This document shows positions 1 to 8,731 of a stretch of DNA of 64,000 bases, one piece after another (the stretch's first letter is position 1; each line of letters starts with the position of its first letter). The notes under the pieces were generated by a model, which saw nothing but the letters and a program-made list of their open reading frames with translations, searched no databases and was not told where the DNA came from. The stretch is from Planctomycetota bacterium (GTDB lineage Bacteria; Planctomycetota; UBA1135; GCA-002686595), in the NCBI GenBank assembly GCA_016709875.1, contig JADJLZ010000002.1:310001-374000 (forward strand), written 5' to 3'. Position numbers and translations under genes: made by a program.

Positions 1-230
1 TTGTGCGACCAGACCGAGTCGCGGCTGAGGCCGACGACGACGGTGTCCGCGCCCTCGAGCACCGGCTGGGTGCTGATCTTGCAGTTCTCCTTCTCGCAGG
101 TCGGAGACCAGTCGAGCGGATACCACAGCAGCACGACGTTCTTGCCCTTGTGGGCCGAGAGCTTCCACTCCTTGTCGTCCTGGGTCTTGAGCGTGAAATC
201 GGGGGCGTTCGTTCCGACGGCGATGGTCAT
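1..230 (-). CDS. Peroxiredoxin (AhpC/TSA, BCP-like), C-terminus cut by window edge
   Basis: Thiol peroxidase that reduces hydroperoxides in the cytoplasm. The 76 visible residues start at an ATG (228-230) preceded by GGAGAAG. They show the thioredoxin-fold opening with APDFTL and then WYPLDWSPTCEKENC. Cys45 aligns with the peroxidatic cysteine of the family, and Cys50, five residues later, matches the resolving cysteine of BCP/PrxQ-type enzymes. The reductant and the C-terminal part lie outside the window. The gene is divergent from the CysQ-like gene at 305. The family is clear; the subfamily is inferred from the C-x4-C spacing. Confidence 0.88.
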   Translation of the reverse strand, partial: MTIAVGTNAPDFTLKTQDDKEWKLSAHKGKNVVLLWYPLDWSPTCEKENCKISTQPVLEGADTVVVGLSRDSVWSH

Positions 231-304
231 GAGCTTCTCCTTGGTGGTGCGGTAGGGCGGAGCATTCTAGCGGCGGCGGCGGACGCTCATCTAGACTTCG
301 CAGC

Positions 305-1126
305 ATGACCCTCGCCGACGTCCCGGCCGCGCAGCGCGCCGACCTCTCTTTCGCCATCGAGGCCGCCCGCAGCGCGGGTGAGCGCGTGCTCGCGCTGCGC
401 GCTACCGGGCGCTGGACGCAGGAGCCCACGCTGGCCGACATCGGCGACCAGGCCGCCGACGGTTTCCTGCAGGGATTCGTGCGCGGCCGATATCCGCAGG
501 ACGGCATCCTGAGCGAGGAAACGGCCGATTCGAGCGCGCGCCTTTCGAACGAGCGCGTGTGGATCATCGACCCGCTCGACGGCACGCGCGAATACAGCCA
601 GGGCCGCGCGGACTGGGCCGTGCACGTGGCGCTCGCGATCGGCGGCCAGCCCGCGCTCGCGGCGGTCGCGCTGCCCGCGCAGCAGCGCCTCCTGTGGGGC
701 GTGTGCCAGGACGGAGCGCGTCTTTCGGGCCTCGAGGGCGCGGGCCGGCTCGTCGCGGCCGAGGAAGCGGGGCCCGCGCAGCCGCGCATCGCGGTCAGCC
801 GCAGCCACACGCCCTCGTGGATGCCAGCGCTCGCCGCCGAATTCGGCGCGCAGCTCGTGCCCTGTGGCTCGGTGGGCGCGAAGGTCGCGCTGCTGGTGTT
901 GGGCGACGCGGATCTCTACGCGCACCGCAAAGGCCTGAAGGAGTGGGACACCTGCGCACCCGAGGTGCTCGCGCGCGCGCTGGGCTGGTTCGTGAGCCGA
1001 CTCGACGGCACGCCGGTGCCCTACAACCAGCCGAACCCCAACCACGACGAATTCCTGGTGTGCCGGCCGGCTGACACGAAAAAAATGCTCGCTGCCCTTC
1101 AGGGAGCGGGTGCCCTGCGTCGATAG
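305..1126 (+). CDS. Inositol-monophosphatase family, probable 3'(2'),5'-bisphosphate nucleotidase (CysQ-like)
   Basis: Mg-dependent phosphatase of 273 residues. Metal ligands are visible in order: Glu71-Glu72 (SEE), WIIDPLDGT at 86-94 with Asp89 and Asp92, and WDTCAPE at 214-220 with Asp215. The C-terminal stretch with YNQPNPN and a following LVCRPA resembles actinobacterial and plant PAP phosphatases (CysQ/SAL1) more than plain inositol monophosphatases. That is inference from pattern, not proof. A CysQ role, removing the PAP left over from PAPS-dependent sulfotransfer, would fit the APS kinase at 8732-9265. Substrate choice cannot be settled from sequence alone. Confidence 0.85.
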   Translation: MTLADVPAAQRADLSFAIEAARSAGERVLALRATGRWTQEPTLADIGDQAADGFLQGFVRGRYPQDGILSEETADSSARLSNERVWIIDPLDGTREYSQGRADWAVHVALAIGGQPALAAVALPAQQRLLWGVCQDGARLSGLEGAGRLVAAEEAGPAQPRIAVSRSHTPSWMPALAAEFGAQLVPCGSVGAKVALLVLGDADLYAHRKGLKEWDTCAPEVLARALGWFVSRLDGTPVPYNQPNPNHDEFLVCRPADTKKMLAALQGAGALRR

Positions 1127-1181
1127 CCGGGCATCCCTACTTTCCCTGACCGCCCCCAGGGAACAGAATCGGGCACTCCCC

Positions 1182-2582
1182 ATGCCGCAGAACATCGCTG
1201 GAATCCTCTTCGTTCTCCTGTTCGCCCTCCTCGTCCTGGTCGTGGTGGTGCTCTACCAGTTGCTGCTCGTGCGCCGCTCGCAAGGCGGGGGCGCGGACCT
1301 GATGGACGGCCTCGACGACCTGCGCAAGGAGAGCGGCAACATCGAGACGCGCCTGCGCGAGGAGCTCGGCCGCAACCGCACCGAATCCGCCAGCGCCGCC
1401 AAGGAGCAGCGCGAGGAGCTCGCGGCGCAGATGAAGAGCGCGATGGAGACCGTCGACGCCGGTCTCGCCTCGATGCGCAACGCGACCAACGAACGCTTCG
1501 AGGAACTGCAGCTGAAGGCCTCGGAGAACGCCAAGCTCGACCGCGAGGAGCTCGGCAAGCAGATCGAGATGCTGCGCGGCACGCTCGACGGCAAGCTCAA
1601 GGAGCTGCAGGAGAGCAACTCGCTCAAGCTCGACGAGATGCGCAAGACGGTCGACGAGAAGCTGCAGGGCACGCTCGAAAAGCGCCTGGGCGAGAGCTTC
1701 AAGCTCGTCAGCGAACGGCTCGAACTCGTGCACAAGGGCCTGGGCGAGATGCAGTCGCTCGCGAGCGGCGTCGGCGACCTGAAGCGCGTGCTCACGAACG
1801 TCAAGACGCGCGGGACCTGGGGCGAGATGCAGCTCTCGAGCCTGCTCGAGCAGGTGCTGACCAAAGACCAGTACGCGACCAACATCGCGACCAAGCCCAA
1901 CAGCCTCGAGCGCGTCGAATTCGCGATCAAGCTCCCCGGCCGCGACCTCGATGGCGGCCAGGTCTGGCTGCCGATCGACGCCAAGTTCCCCAAGGAAGAC
2001 TACGAGCGCCTGGTCGACGCCGCCGATCGCGCCGATCCGGAAGCCGTCGAACTCGCCGCGCGCGCGCTCGAAGACCGCGTGCGCATCGAGGCGCGCGCGA
2101 TCCGCGAGAAGTACATCGACCCGCCGCACACGACCGATTTCGGGATCCTCTACCTGCCGACCGAGGGCCTCTACGCCGAGATCCTGCGCCGGCACGGGCT
2201 CGCCGAACGCCTGCAGCTCGAGAGCCGCGTGCTGATCGCCGGCCCGACAACGCTCGCGGCGCTGCTGAACTCGCTGCAGATGGGCTTCCGCACGCTCGCG
2301 ATCGAGAAGCGCTCGAGCGAGGTCTGGCAGGTGCTCGGCGCCGTCAAGACCGAGTTCGGCAAGTTCGGCGAGGTGATGGACAAGGTGCAGAAGAAGCTGC
2401 AGGAAGCCGCCAACGTCGTCGACGACGCGCGTTCGCGCTCGAACGTGATGAAGCGCAAGCTGAAGTCCGTCGAGGAACTGCCCAGCGCCGCGGCGATCGC
2501 GCTGCTCGGCGCGCCGGATCTCGTCGCGGAGGCTTCCGAGGAAGCGGAGCTGCCCGAGAACAGCACGCCGGGCGAGGGTTGA
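1182..2582 (+). CDS. rmuC: DNA recombination protein RmuC
   Basis: RmuC-family protein of 466 residues, linked in other bacteria to limiting inversions and handling recombination intermediates. One N-terminal membrane segment (about residues 4-28) is followed by a long charged coiled coil (about 40-215). The RmuC core then shows GTWGEMQLSSLLEQ, LPIDAKFP, FGILYLPTEGLYAE and LNSLQMGFRTLAIEK. The ATG at 1182 is chosen because the membrane helix begins right after it; upstream in-frame codons run back into the previous gene. The core architecture is typical. The last 30 residues are acidic and not conserved in the family. Confidence 0.93.
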   Translation: MPQNIAGILFVLLFALLVLVVVVLYQLLLVRRSQGGGADLMDGLDDLRKESGNIETRLREELGRNRTESASAAKEQREELAAQMKSAMETVDAGLASMRNATNERFEELQLKASENAKLDREELGKQIEMLRGTLDGKLKELQESNSLKLDEMRKTVDEKLQGTLEKRLGESFKLVSERLELVHKGLGEMQSLASGVGDLKRVLTNVKTRGTWGEMQLSSLLEQVLTKDQYATNIATKPNSLERVEFAIKLPGRDLDGGQVWLPIDAKFPKEDYERLVDAADRADPEAVELAARALEDRVRIEARAIREKYIDPPHTTDFGILYLPTEGLYAEILRRHGLAERLQLESRVLIAGPTTLAALLNSLQMGFRTLAIEKRSSEVWQVLGAVKTEFGKFGEVMDKVQKKLQEAANVVDDARSRSNVMKRKLKSVEELPSAAAIALLGAPDLVAEASEEAELPENSTPGEG

Positions 2583-2682
2583 GCCGCCGCGCTTGACGCC
2601 CGGAGCCGTCTGGGGTCAACTCTTTGCCCTCCTGGGCGCCCAAACGCCCTCCTCCACCGGACTCGAAGCAGCAGGACCCTAC

Positions 2683-2790
2683 ATGGCTCGTGGCGACAAC
2701 CGTTGTTCTCTCAAGATGCGTCAGAAGAAGAGCCAGGCCAAGTACAAGGCGCGCCTGAAGAAGCGCCGCGCGGTCGTCGCGAAGGCCTGA
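2683..2790 (+). CDS. Very basic 35-residue protein, possible lineage-specific ribosomal or RNA-binding peptide
   Basis: ATG at 2683, preceded by GCAGGA about 8 bases upstream, opens a 35-codon frame ending in TGA at 2788. After MARGDN the peptide is almost entirely Lys/Arg/Ala/Gln, with KMRQKKSQAKYKARLKKRR at its core, and has one cysteine. Pure Lys/Arg composition, tiny size and strong codon bias resemble small ribosomal proteins such as Thx or bL36-class peptides. I do not recognise a named family. It stands alone, 100 bases after rmuC and 7 bases before the convergent HD-hydrolase gene. It could be spurious, but the start context and composition argue for a real gene. Confidence 0.6.
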   Translation: MARGDNRCSLKMRQKKSQAKYKARLKKRRAVVAKA

Positions 2791-2797
2791 GACGGTC

Positions 2798-3361
2798 CTA
2801 GCCGCGCGCGAGCGACTGCAGCTCGCGCAACACCTCGCGCAGCGCGCGCGCGAGTTCCGGCTGCACGCGCGGCTCGAGTTCCGCGACCAGGCGCGCGCTC
2901 ATCTCGAGCGTGCGCTCGCGGCCGCCGCTGAAGCGCTGCCACACCAGCCCGGGATCCTGCGCCGCGCGCAGGTCCGCCGCGAGCGTCGCGAGGTTGTGCA
3001 GCTTGTCGGCGGCCTTGATCGAGAGCGCCGGCGCGGAGAGCGTCGCGACCGAGTCGATCTGGTGCTGCTTGCGGTCTTGCCAGGTGTGCGTCTTGTTCTC
3101 GGTCAGCTCGCCCACGATGTGCGCGACCTCGCGGCCGAACTCCTGTTCGACGCGCGCGATCGTCCAGCCCTCGCAGTCCTCCACGACGTCGTGCAAGAGG
3201 CCGGCCTGGATCACCACCTCGTCGAGGCCCGCGCGCGCGAGGATCAGCGCCACGTGAAACGAGTGCGTCACGTAGGGCACGGGCTCGAGGCCCTTGCGCA
3301 GTTGCCCCTCGTGCGCTGCGATCGCCGTGCGCAGCGCGCGCTCCACCGCGCTCGAGAACAT
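2798..3361 (-). CDS. HD-domain phosphohydrolase, SpoT/MESH1-like small alarmone hydrolase
   Basis: Protein of 187 residues made only of the HD hydrolase domain of RelA/SpoT enzymes. It shows THSFHV with the first His, LLHDVVED (the HD-x-x-ED signature of ppGpp 3'-pyrophosphohydrolases) and KAADKLHNL with the late Asp. No synthetase, TGS or ACT domain follows, so the size matches stand-alone alarmone hydrolases. By family it would remove (p)ppGpp or a related 3'-pyrophosphate nucleotide. It is the last gene of the minus-strand run that begins at 10200. Its ATG shares one base with the stop of the membrane-protein gene, so translational coupling is likely. Confidence 0.82.
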   Translation of the reverse strand: MFSSAVERALRTAIAAHEGQLRKGLEPVPYVTHSFHVALILARAGLDEVVIQAGLLHDVVEDCEGWTIARVEQEFGREVAHIVGELTENKTHTWQDRKQHQIDSVATLSAPALSIKAADKLHNLATLAADLRAAQDPGLVWQRFSGGRERTLEMSARLVAELEPRVQPELARALREVLRELQSLARG

Positions 3362-4212
3362 CAGATCTGGACCTTGAGCGGCTTCATCACCGCCAGGCCG
3401 AAGAGCATCGAGACGAGCAGGAAGTAGAGCAGCACACCCTCGGGGCCCGCGGGCATCCAGGGCAGCTTGCGGTCGGGGTAGCGGAACGAGAGGCCCTTGA
3501 AGAAGGAGCGCGACTCGAGGACCGGTTCGGCCGGCCACAGGAGCGCCGAGACGAAGCCGCGGCCGCGTTCGGGTTGCATCTGCGGCGCCGCGACGCCGGC
3601 GCAGAACTGCTTGGTCTGTGTCTCGCCGTCGAGCGCGATCTCGATCGTGTAGCAGCCGGGCTTGCGCGCGACGAACTCCTGCCAGGCCTTGCCGCTCTCT
3701 GGCATGCGCACGAGCGGCGAGACGGGCTCGAGCCCGGCGGGGTAGTGCACCTCGAGGTTCGCGATGCGGCCCTCTTCGCCGCGCTGCAGCTCGATCGCGA
3801 GCGTCGTGCCGCCGCCGGCGAGCAGCGGCTGGGTCTGCGCGTGAACGGGCGCGGGCTCGAAGCCAAACCGCGTCACGAGCTGCGCGGCGACGATGGTGAA
3901 GGGCAGGGCCAGCGGGAGGATCGGGACGATGTTGAGCCCGAGGTAGCGTGCGTTGTGCCAGAACACCTTGCCGATCGCTCGTCCGACGATCGCGAGATCG
4001 TCCTGGTACAGGCGGATCTCGATCATGTGCGCCTTGATCTTGTCCTTGGCGGCCTTGATCCGCTTCTGGAAGGAGAGATGCTTGAAGGCCACCAGCGCGA
4101 GCACGCCGAAGACGCCCGAGAGCAGGATCAGCAACGTCAGCGACCCGACGCTCGCCGCCAGCCGGCAGACGAAGTCGAAGATCGCGTTGACGATGCCGTT
4201 GAGCGCGTTCAT
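3361..4212 (-). CDS. Three-segment membrane protein, possibly YidC/EMC3 (DUF106)-like
   Basis: 283 residues. Hydrophobic segments lie at about 18-44, 88-111 and 254-276. A basic helix sits between the first two (QKRIKAAKDKIKAHMIEIRL), followed by RYLGLNIVPILPLALPF. This pattern of membrane helix, charged hairpin and membrane helix recalls the Oxa1/EMC3 superfamily (DUF106). I offer that only as a fold hypothesis. Residues about 115-250 form a predicted periplasmic beta-rich region with two cysteines. The gene sits 13 bases after the ribbon-helix-helix gene and overlaps the hydrolase gene, so it is in the same transcription unit. Function unknown. Confidence 0.75.
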   Translation of the reverse strand: MNALNGIVNAIFDFVCRLAASVGSLTLLILLSGVFGVLALVAFKHLSFQKRIKAAKDKIKAHMIEIRLYQDDLAIVGRAIGKVFWHNARYLGLNIVPILPLALPFTIVAAQLVTRFGFEPAPVHAQTQPLLAGGGTTLAIELQRGEEGRIANLEVHYPAGLEPVSPLVRMPESGKAWQEFVARKPGCYTIEIALDGETQTKQFCAGVAAPQMQPERGRGFVSALLWPAEPVLESRSFFKGLSFRYPDRKLPWMPAGPEGVLLYFLLVSMLFGLAVMKPLKVQI

Positions 4213-4225
4213 CCCTCGCGCGATC

Positions 4226-4423
4226 TCAGCTGATGTAGCCCAGGCCGCGCAGCTTGTCGGTGATGTCCGCGTCCGACTTGGCGTCGTCGAACTTCGCGAT
4301 CTCCTTCTCGAGCACGTGCACGATGAACTCCTCGTGCGAGGCGTAGCCGGCCGCCTTGGAGATCACCTTGATGCGCTCCAGCAGGTCCTTCTCGAGCTTG
4401 ATCTTGTTTCCGCCACCGAACAT
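4226..4423 (-). CDS. Small ribbon-helix-helix-like protein with LGYI C-terminal tail
   Basis: 65 residues from an ATG at 4423 with AAGGAG well placed upstream. The stretch NKIKLEKDLLERIKVISK, then AGYASHEEFIVHVLEKEI, has the strand-helix-helix spacing of CopG/Arc-type DNA-binding proteins, including the AGY(S)S turn. That is a pattern match by eye. The C-terminus, DKLRGLGYIS, is a short tail also seen in the lipoprotein at 10351-10845. It lies 17 bases downstream of the phosphodiesterase gene in the same operon, so autoregulation is possible. An adaptor role is the alternative, since RHH folds also occur without DNA binding. Confidence 0.72.
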   Translation of the reverse strand: MFGGGNKIKLEKDLLERIKVISKAAGYASHEEFIVHVLEKEIAKFDDAKSDADITDKLRGLGYIS

Positions 4424-4440
4424 GCGTTTCGCTCCTTGCG

Positions 4441-6510
4441 CTAGCGCAGCACCGGGCGGCCGCGCATGCCCGCTCCCGGCTGGATTCCGAACTGTTTGAG
4501 GATCTCGACCGTGAGATCCTCGAGGCCGTGACGCCCGGGGAGCACCTTGCCGTTCGTGAGCAGCGTGCCCTCGACGACCTCCGGCGCCATCAGATGGTTG
4601 CCGTTGAAGGTGCCCCCGAGGTTGTCCTCGAAGGTCTCTTCCGGGATGCGCCCGAGCGTCGATGCGTCCGAGTTCCCGTAGCCTGCATTGTATCCCACGA
4701 GCAGGTCCGGGGCCTCTTCGAGGCGCGCCCCGTGGTAGATCTCGCTCGAGCGGTCCACGCGCAGGATCGGCTGCGCATCGGGGAATTTCGGATCGCGCTC
4801 GGCCTCGAGCTTCGCCTTGATCTCCGCGAGCAGCACGTCGGCCTCGGCGCCCTTTTGCACGATGCCGGGATCCTTGCCGGGCTCGCCCTCGCGGCCGGCG
4901 AGGTTCAGGTACAGCCCGTTGAAGCCGATGCCGTAGGCGCGCGAGCGCGACCAGTCGACGTCGCTCTGGATGTAGGTCGAGTTGCCGCGCGCCGCGCCCG
5001 GCTTGAGCACGAGGTAGCCCTGTTTCTCGAGCCAGGTGTTGAGGTTGAACTTGCGCCGCCAACTCGCGAAGCCGTGGTCGCTCATCACGACCAGCAGGGT
5101 GTCGCGCGGCATCGACTCGCGGATGCGACCGAGCGCGGGATCCATGCGCAGGTAGATGTCCTCGAGCACCTCGCGCCAGGTGCTGCCCGGCCGATGCGTC
5201 CAGTCTTCGTCCGAGCCCGCCGCGAAGCGCGTGTCGTGGAAGGGATGCTGCTCGTCTTCGTGGCGCCACATCATGTGGCAGCACAGGTCGACGCCCGAGA
5301 AGTAGAAGAACAGGAAGCCGCCGCGCGGGTTCGCCTTCCAGCGTGCGAGCGCGTAGTCGAGCATGCGCGCGCCCTCGTCGTGCACGAGGTTCGACTGCTG
5401 CATGAACTCGTCGTCGCTGAGCGCGCGGTCCTTGAGCGCGTTCACGTCCTCGGGCATGCCCTGCGTGTAGTAGAGTCCGATCGCCTGCGCGACCTCGGCG
5501 CTGGCGCTCTTGGGCGCGGAGACCGGCGCGATCGGGTCGAGCGGATCGATGTTGACCGGCGAGGCGTAGAGCTCGAAGGGCTCGATGCCGCGCAGGTAGA
5601 AGCGCACGGTGCCCGCGACGCTGCTCGCGCCCGCGGGTAGGAGCGGGAAGGAGACGCGCACGAAGTCGCTCCACTGGCCGGGCTTCAACACCAGTGCCGT
5701 GCCGCAGGTCTCGACCACCGCCGCGCCGGCCTGCGGGTCGATCGAGATCTCGATCGGGATCGTCACCTGCTTGCCGTCCTGGTGGAACGGATTCGGCGGG
5801 CCAGGAAGGCGCGCGGTGATGCGATTGCCGAAGCGGTTGACGAGTTCGATCTTGCCCGCGCTCGCGACGGCGTCGGCGCTCGGCACGGTCGTGAACAGGT
5901 GGTACTCGCCGTAGGCCGAGTCGATCGCGGGCGTCATCATCCCGGAGAAGGACCAGCCATCCGCGGCCACGACCGGGAAGTTCGCGGGCATGCGCCACAC
6001 ATCGGCGGGCACGCCGTGCTCGGCGAGGATCTGCCAGAAGGCCTCGCCCGTGCGGTTGCTCTGCGGATCGCCGCCGAGCGGGAGCTGGTACTGGCTCCCG
6101 AGCTCGAGGTTCTTCGGATCCTCGGCCTTGGTGATGCTCGTCGCGACGTCGCGCGTGCGCGGGTCGCGGTGGATGAAGTCGAAGATGCCGTGTCCGCCCG
6201 GATCCAGACCCGTGATGAAGTTCGACCACGCGACCGGGCTCTGCGGCGGCGTCGAGGTCTGCAGGCGGTTGATGCCGCCCTCCCCCACCACGGCCGCGAA
6301 GTTGCGCATGCGTTCGGGGTGGTCGGCGATCACCTGCGCGAGCACGTCGGGATCCAGGCCGTCGATCCCGAGCACGAGCACACGCGGAAAGCTCGCGCCG
6401 GCGGCCGGCGCGGAACCGGGCTGCGGCTCGCCGCGCCGCGGAATGCCCGGGATCGCAAAGACGAAGAGCACGCCCAGCGCGGGCCAGACCGTCCAGCGCG
6501 GGAGCCTCAC
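4441..6510 (-). CDS. Alkaline-phosphatase-superfamily enzyme (type I phosphodiesterase/nucleotide pyrophosphatase family), exported
   Basis: 689 residues from a GTG at 6510 that overlaps the upstream stop as GTGA, the usual coupled start. A signal-anchor-like N-terminus (about 6-24) precedes VLVLGIDGLDPDV with metal ligand Asp50. PPQSPVAWSNFITG follows, where Ser91 occupies the nucleophile position (Thr in classical NPP enzymes). The SDHGF metal motif appears in the C-terminal half, and RHGLEDLTVEIL near the end resembles family C-termini. No Cys-x-Pro-x-Arg is present, so it is not a formylglycine sulfatase. It probably acts outside the cytoplasm on a phosphodiester or phosphoglycan. Paralogue of the next gene; substrate unknown. 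Confidence 0.85.
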   Translation of the reverse strand: MRLPRWTVWPALGVLFVFAIPGIPRRGEPQPGSAPAAGASFPRVLVLGIDGLDPDVLAQVIADHPERMRNFAAVVGEGGINRLQTSTPPQSPVAWSNFITGLDPGGHGIFDFIHRDPRTRDVATSITKAEDPKNLELGSQYQLPLGGDPQSNRTGEAFWQILAEHGVPADVWRMPANFPVVAADGWSFSGMMTPAIDSAYGEYHLFTTVPSADAVASAGKIELVNRFGNRITARLPGPPNPFHQDGKQVTIPIEISIDPQAGAAVVETCGTALVLKPGQWSDFVRVSFPLLPAGASSVAGTVRFYLRGIEPFELYASPVNIDPLDPIAPVSAPKSASAEVAQAIGLYYTQGMPEDVNALKDRALSDDEFMQQSNLVHDEGARMLDYALARWKANPRGGFLFFYFSGVDLCCHMMWRHEDEQHPFHDTRFAAGSDEDWTHRPGSTWREVLEDIYLRMDPALGRIRESMPRDTLLVVMSDHGFASWRRKFNLNTWLEKQGYLVLKPGAARGNSTYIQSDVDWSRSRAYGIGFNGLYLNLAGREGEPGKDPGIVQKGAEADVLLAEIKAKLEAERDPKFPDAQPILRVDRSSEIYHGARLEEAPDLLVGYNAGYGNSDASTLGRIPEETFEDNLGGTFNGNHLMAPEVVEGTLLTNGKVLPGRHGLEDLTVEILKQFGIQPGAGMRGRPVLR

Positions 6511-8663
6511 GCGTGCACCGCCTGGTCGCGCGCGGGCGCGGGGCGTGCGCTGGAATTCGCGAAGAGCGAGCGGCCTTGCATGTAGCCGGGGATCGGCACG
6601 CCGAAGAGGTCGAGCACGCTCGGCGCCATGTCGATCAGCTTGGGCTCCTCGGTCGCGATGCGGCGGTTGCACCAGAAGACGCCGGGCACGAAGCGCGGAT
6701 CGACGCAGTGGTCGCCCGACCACGAGCGCGTGTTGTCGGTGAAGACATCCTTCGTCACGGAGCCCGTCGCGCACTCCCACGAGTGCCGGAAGCCCTTGTG
6801 GTAGCCGATCAAGAGTTCGGGCGCGGCGTCCGCGTACGGACCAGAGTGGATCGCGCGCGTCAGGAAGGCCTCGTGGATGACCGCTTCGCCCGTCGCGGGA
6901 TCGCGCAGCGCCTCGAGCTTCGCCTTGAGCTCCTTGCACAGCGCCTCGAGCTCCGGTCCGGGCGCGACGATGCCCTGCTTCTCGCGCCCCTTGCGGTTGA
7001 TGAACAGGCCCGTGAGTCCGAGCGTGAACGCGAGCGTCTTCTCCCAGTCGACCTGCGCGAACCAGTCGCCCGAGGTCTCGGCCCCGTCCTTCAAAACGAG
7101 GTAGCCCTCCTCGCGCAGCCAGGTGTTCAAGTTCACGCCGCGGCGGAAGTTGGTGAAGCCGTGGTCGCTGATCACCATCAGCACCGTGTCCGGATCGTCG
7201 CCGAGCTTCGCGCGCACCTCGCCCACGAGCTCGTCCATGCGCTTGTACGTGTCGGGGATCACGCGCTTCCAGCGCTCGACTTCCTTGCCCGCGTTGGCCG
7301 GGTGCGTGGGATCGAGCGTGCGGTAGAACATGTGGCTGATACGGTCGGAGGTGTCGAACACGACCGTAGCGAAGCCGCGCTGCGTCTTCTCGAGCACGTC
7401 CCAGAGCTGCTTCTTGCGCTCGTCGAAGTACAGCCAAGCCTGGTCGAGGAAGGCCTGCTCGTCGATCACGCGCTCGTTGAGCGCCCAGGTGTCCTCGAGC
7501 AGACCGAGCGTGCCGAAAGTGCCGAGCAGCTTCGCCAGGTAGATCGAGTACACGAAGGGCTGGCTGATCGGCATCGCCGGCGCCTCGGGATCGATCTGCA
7601 CAGGTGTCGCGTAGAGCTCGAAGCAGTCCTTCTCCCAGGTCTGCACGTAGAAGCGCACGATGCCCGAGATGCCCTCGAAATCCGCCTTCAACCAGGGCGT
7701 GTACTCCTTCAGGCCGATCTCGACGGTCTCGCTGCCGAGCGTGAGCTTGACCTTCTGTTTGGCCTCGCGCACGACGACCTTGTCGTCGGGCAGTTCGACG
7801 GTGAACGGGCAGCGCAGCGACTCGCGGTCCTTGCCGGGCGGACCGACGAGGTTCGACTGGATCTTGTGGTTGCGCAGCACGACGACGAACTGCTGGCCGC
7901 CGATCTTCTTGTCCGAGGAGCGCTCGCGCGTCGAGTAGAACGCGAACGAGCCCTGCGTGCCCTGGATGTCAGGCACGCACATGCCGGCGAGCAGCGTGCC
8001 GTTCTTGAACTTCTGCGGCGGGAAGGTGATCGGCACGCGGATGATCGAACTCCACACGCGGCTCTCACCGAGCAGCTTCCAGAAGGGCTGGCTCTTCTGC
8101 AGCAGCCGGTAGAACGCGCGCTGGCCGAGCGGGATCTCCGCCAGGCCCAGGTTGAGCGTGCGCGGCAGCGTGCCCGTTTCGCTCGAGCTCAAAACCGGCA
8201 TGTAGCTGCACGGATCGCGCGTGAGGAAGTCGTAGATGTTGTGCCGCGAGGCGTCGACGCCGGTCGTGTACGTGGACCACGCCACGGGCGAGATCGAAGG
8301 ACAAGCCGTCGCGAGCTCGTGGAAGCAGCCCTCGTGCTCCAGCGCGGCGAGGTTCGGCAAGAGGCCCTGCTTCGAGAACTCGCGCGCGAGGCCCGGATCG
8401 AAGCCGTCGAAGCCGATCACGATCACGCGCTTGGCCTTCGCCGGCCCGCGGCGCGTCGGCGTGACGAGGCGCCAGACCGCCTTGATGGGCCAGATCAGGA
8501 TGATCCCGAAGGCCATCAGGAAGGTCCCGAGCATCACGAAGACCGAGCCCGCGGCCGCGAAGCCGGCGCCGGGTCCGATGTAGGCGTGCGCCGAGGGCGC
8601 AATGAGCGCGAGCGCGACCACGCCGGTGGCGAGGAGGCGGAGGGTCGTGCGGCGCTGGGTCAT
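6507..8663 (-). CDS. Alkaline-phosphatase-superfamily enzyme, membrane-anchored paralogue
   Basis: 718 residues. A signal peptide (about 1-27, ending SAHA) is followed by YIGPGAGF and a second hydrophobic segment (about 39-63), so the catalytic part is tethered to the membrane. Active-site landmarks are VIVIGFDGFDPGL (Asp86), PSISPVAWSTYTTG (Ser125 in the nucleophile slot) and ISDHGFTNF late in the chain. Like its neighbour it carries the SPVAWS variant of the motif rather than the sulfatase cysteine. The two share an architecture and are translationally coupled (GTGA), which suggests a duplicated, co-acting pair working on one surface polymer. Reaction inferred only to superfamily level. Confidence 0.85.
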   Translation of the reverse strand: MTQRRTTLRLLATGVVALALIAPSAHAYIGPGAGFAAAGSVFVMLGTFLMAFGIILIWPIKAVWRLVTPTRRGPAKAKRVIVIGFDGFDPGLAREFSKQGLLPNLAALEHEGCFHELATACPSISPVAWSTYTTGVDASRHNIYDFLTRDPCSYMPVLSSSETGTLPRTLNLGLAEIPLGQRAFYRLLQKSQPFWKLLGESRVWSSIIRVPITFPPQKFKNGTLLAGMCVPDIQGTQGSFAFYSTRERSSDKKIGGQQFVVVLRNHKIQSNLVGPPGKDRESLRCPFTVELPDDKVVVREAKQKVKLTLGSETVEIGLKEYTPWLKADFEGISGIVRFYVQTWEKDCFELYATPVQIDPEAPAMPISQPFVYSIYLAKLLGTFGTLGLLEDTWALNERVIDEQAFLDQAWLYFDERKKQLWDVLEKTQRGFATVVFDTSDRISHMFYRTLDPTHPANAGKEVERWKRVIPDTYKRMDELVGEVRAKLGDDPDTVLMVISDHGFTNFRRGVNLNTWLREEGYLVLKDGAETSGDWFAQVDWEKTLAFTLGLTGLFINRKGREKQGIVAPGPELEALCKELKAKLEALRDPATGEAVIHEAFLTRAIHSGPYADAAPELLIGYHKGFRHSWECATGSVTKDVFTDNTRSWSGDHCVDPRFVPGVFWCNRRIATEEPKLIDMAPSVLDLFGVPIPGYMQGRSLFANSSARPAPARDQAVHA

Positions 8664-8731
8664 CGGGAGGGGTCTATCGTCCGCCCCCGGAGGAGGCTGA
8701 AGCGCCGAGTATAGCCCTGGAAGCCCCGGGG

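Noticed and set aside
1..308. Plus-strand frames at the left edge
   Set aside because: They are shadows of the minus-strand peroxiredoxin gene, which has the family motif.
6511..7437. In-frame N-terminal extension of the second phosphodiesterase gene
   Set aside because: It translates the complement frame of the upstream paralogue into Arg-rich sequence; the signal anchor begins at the GTG at 6510.
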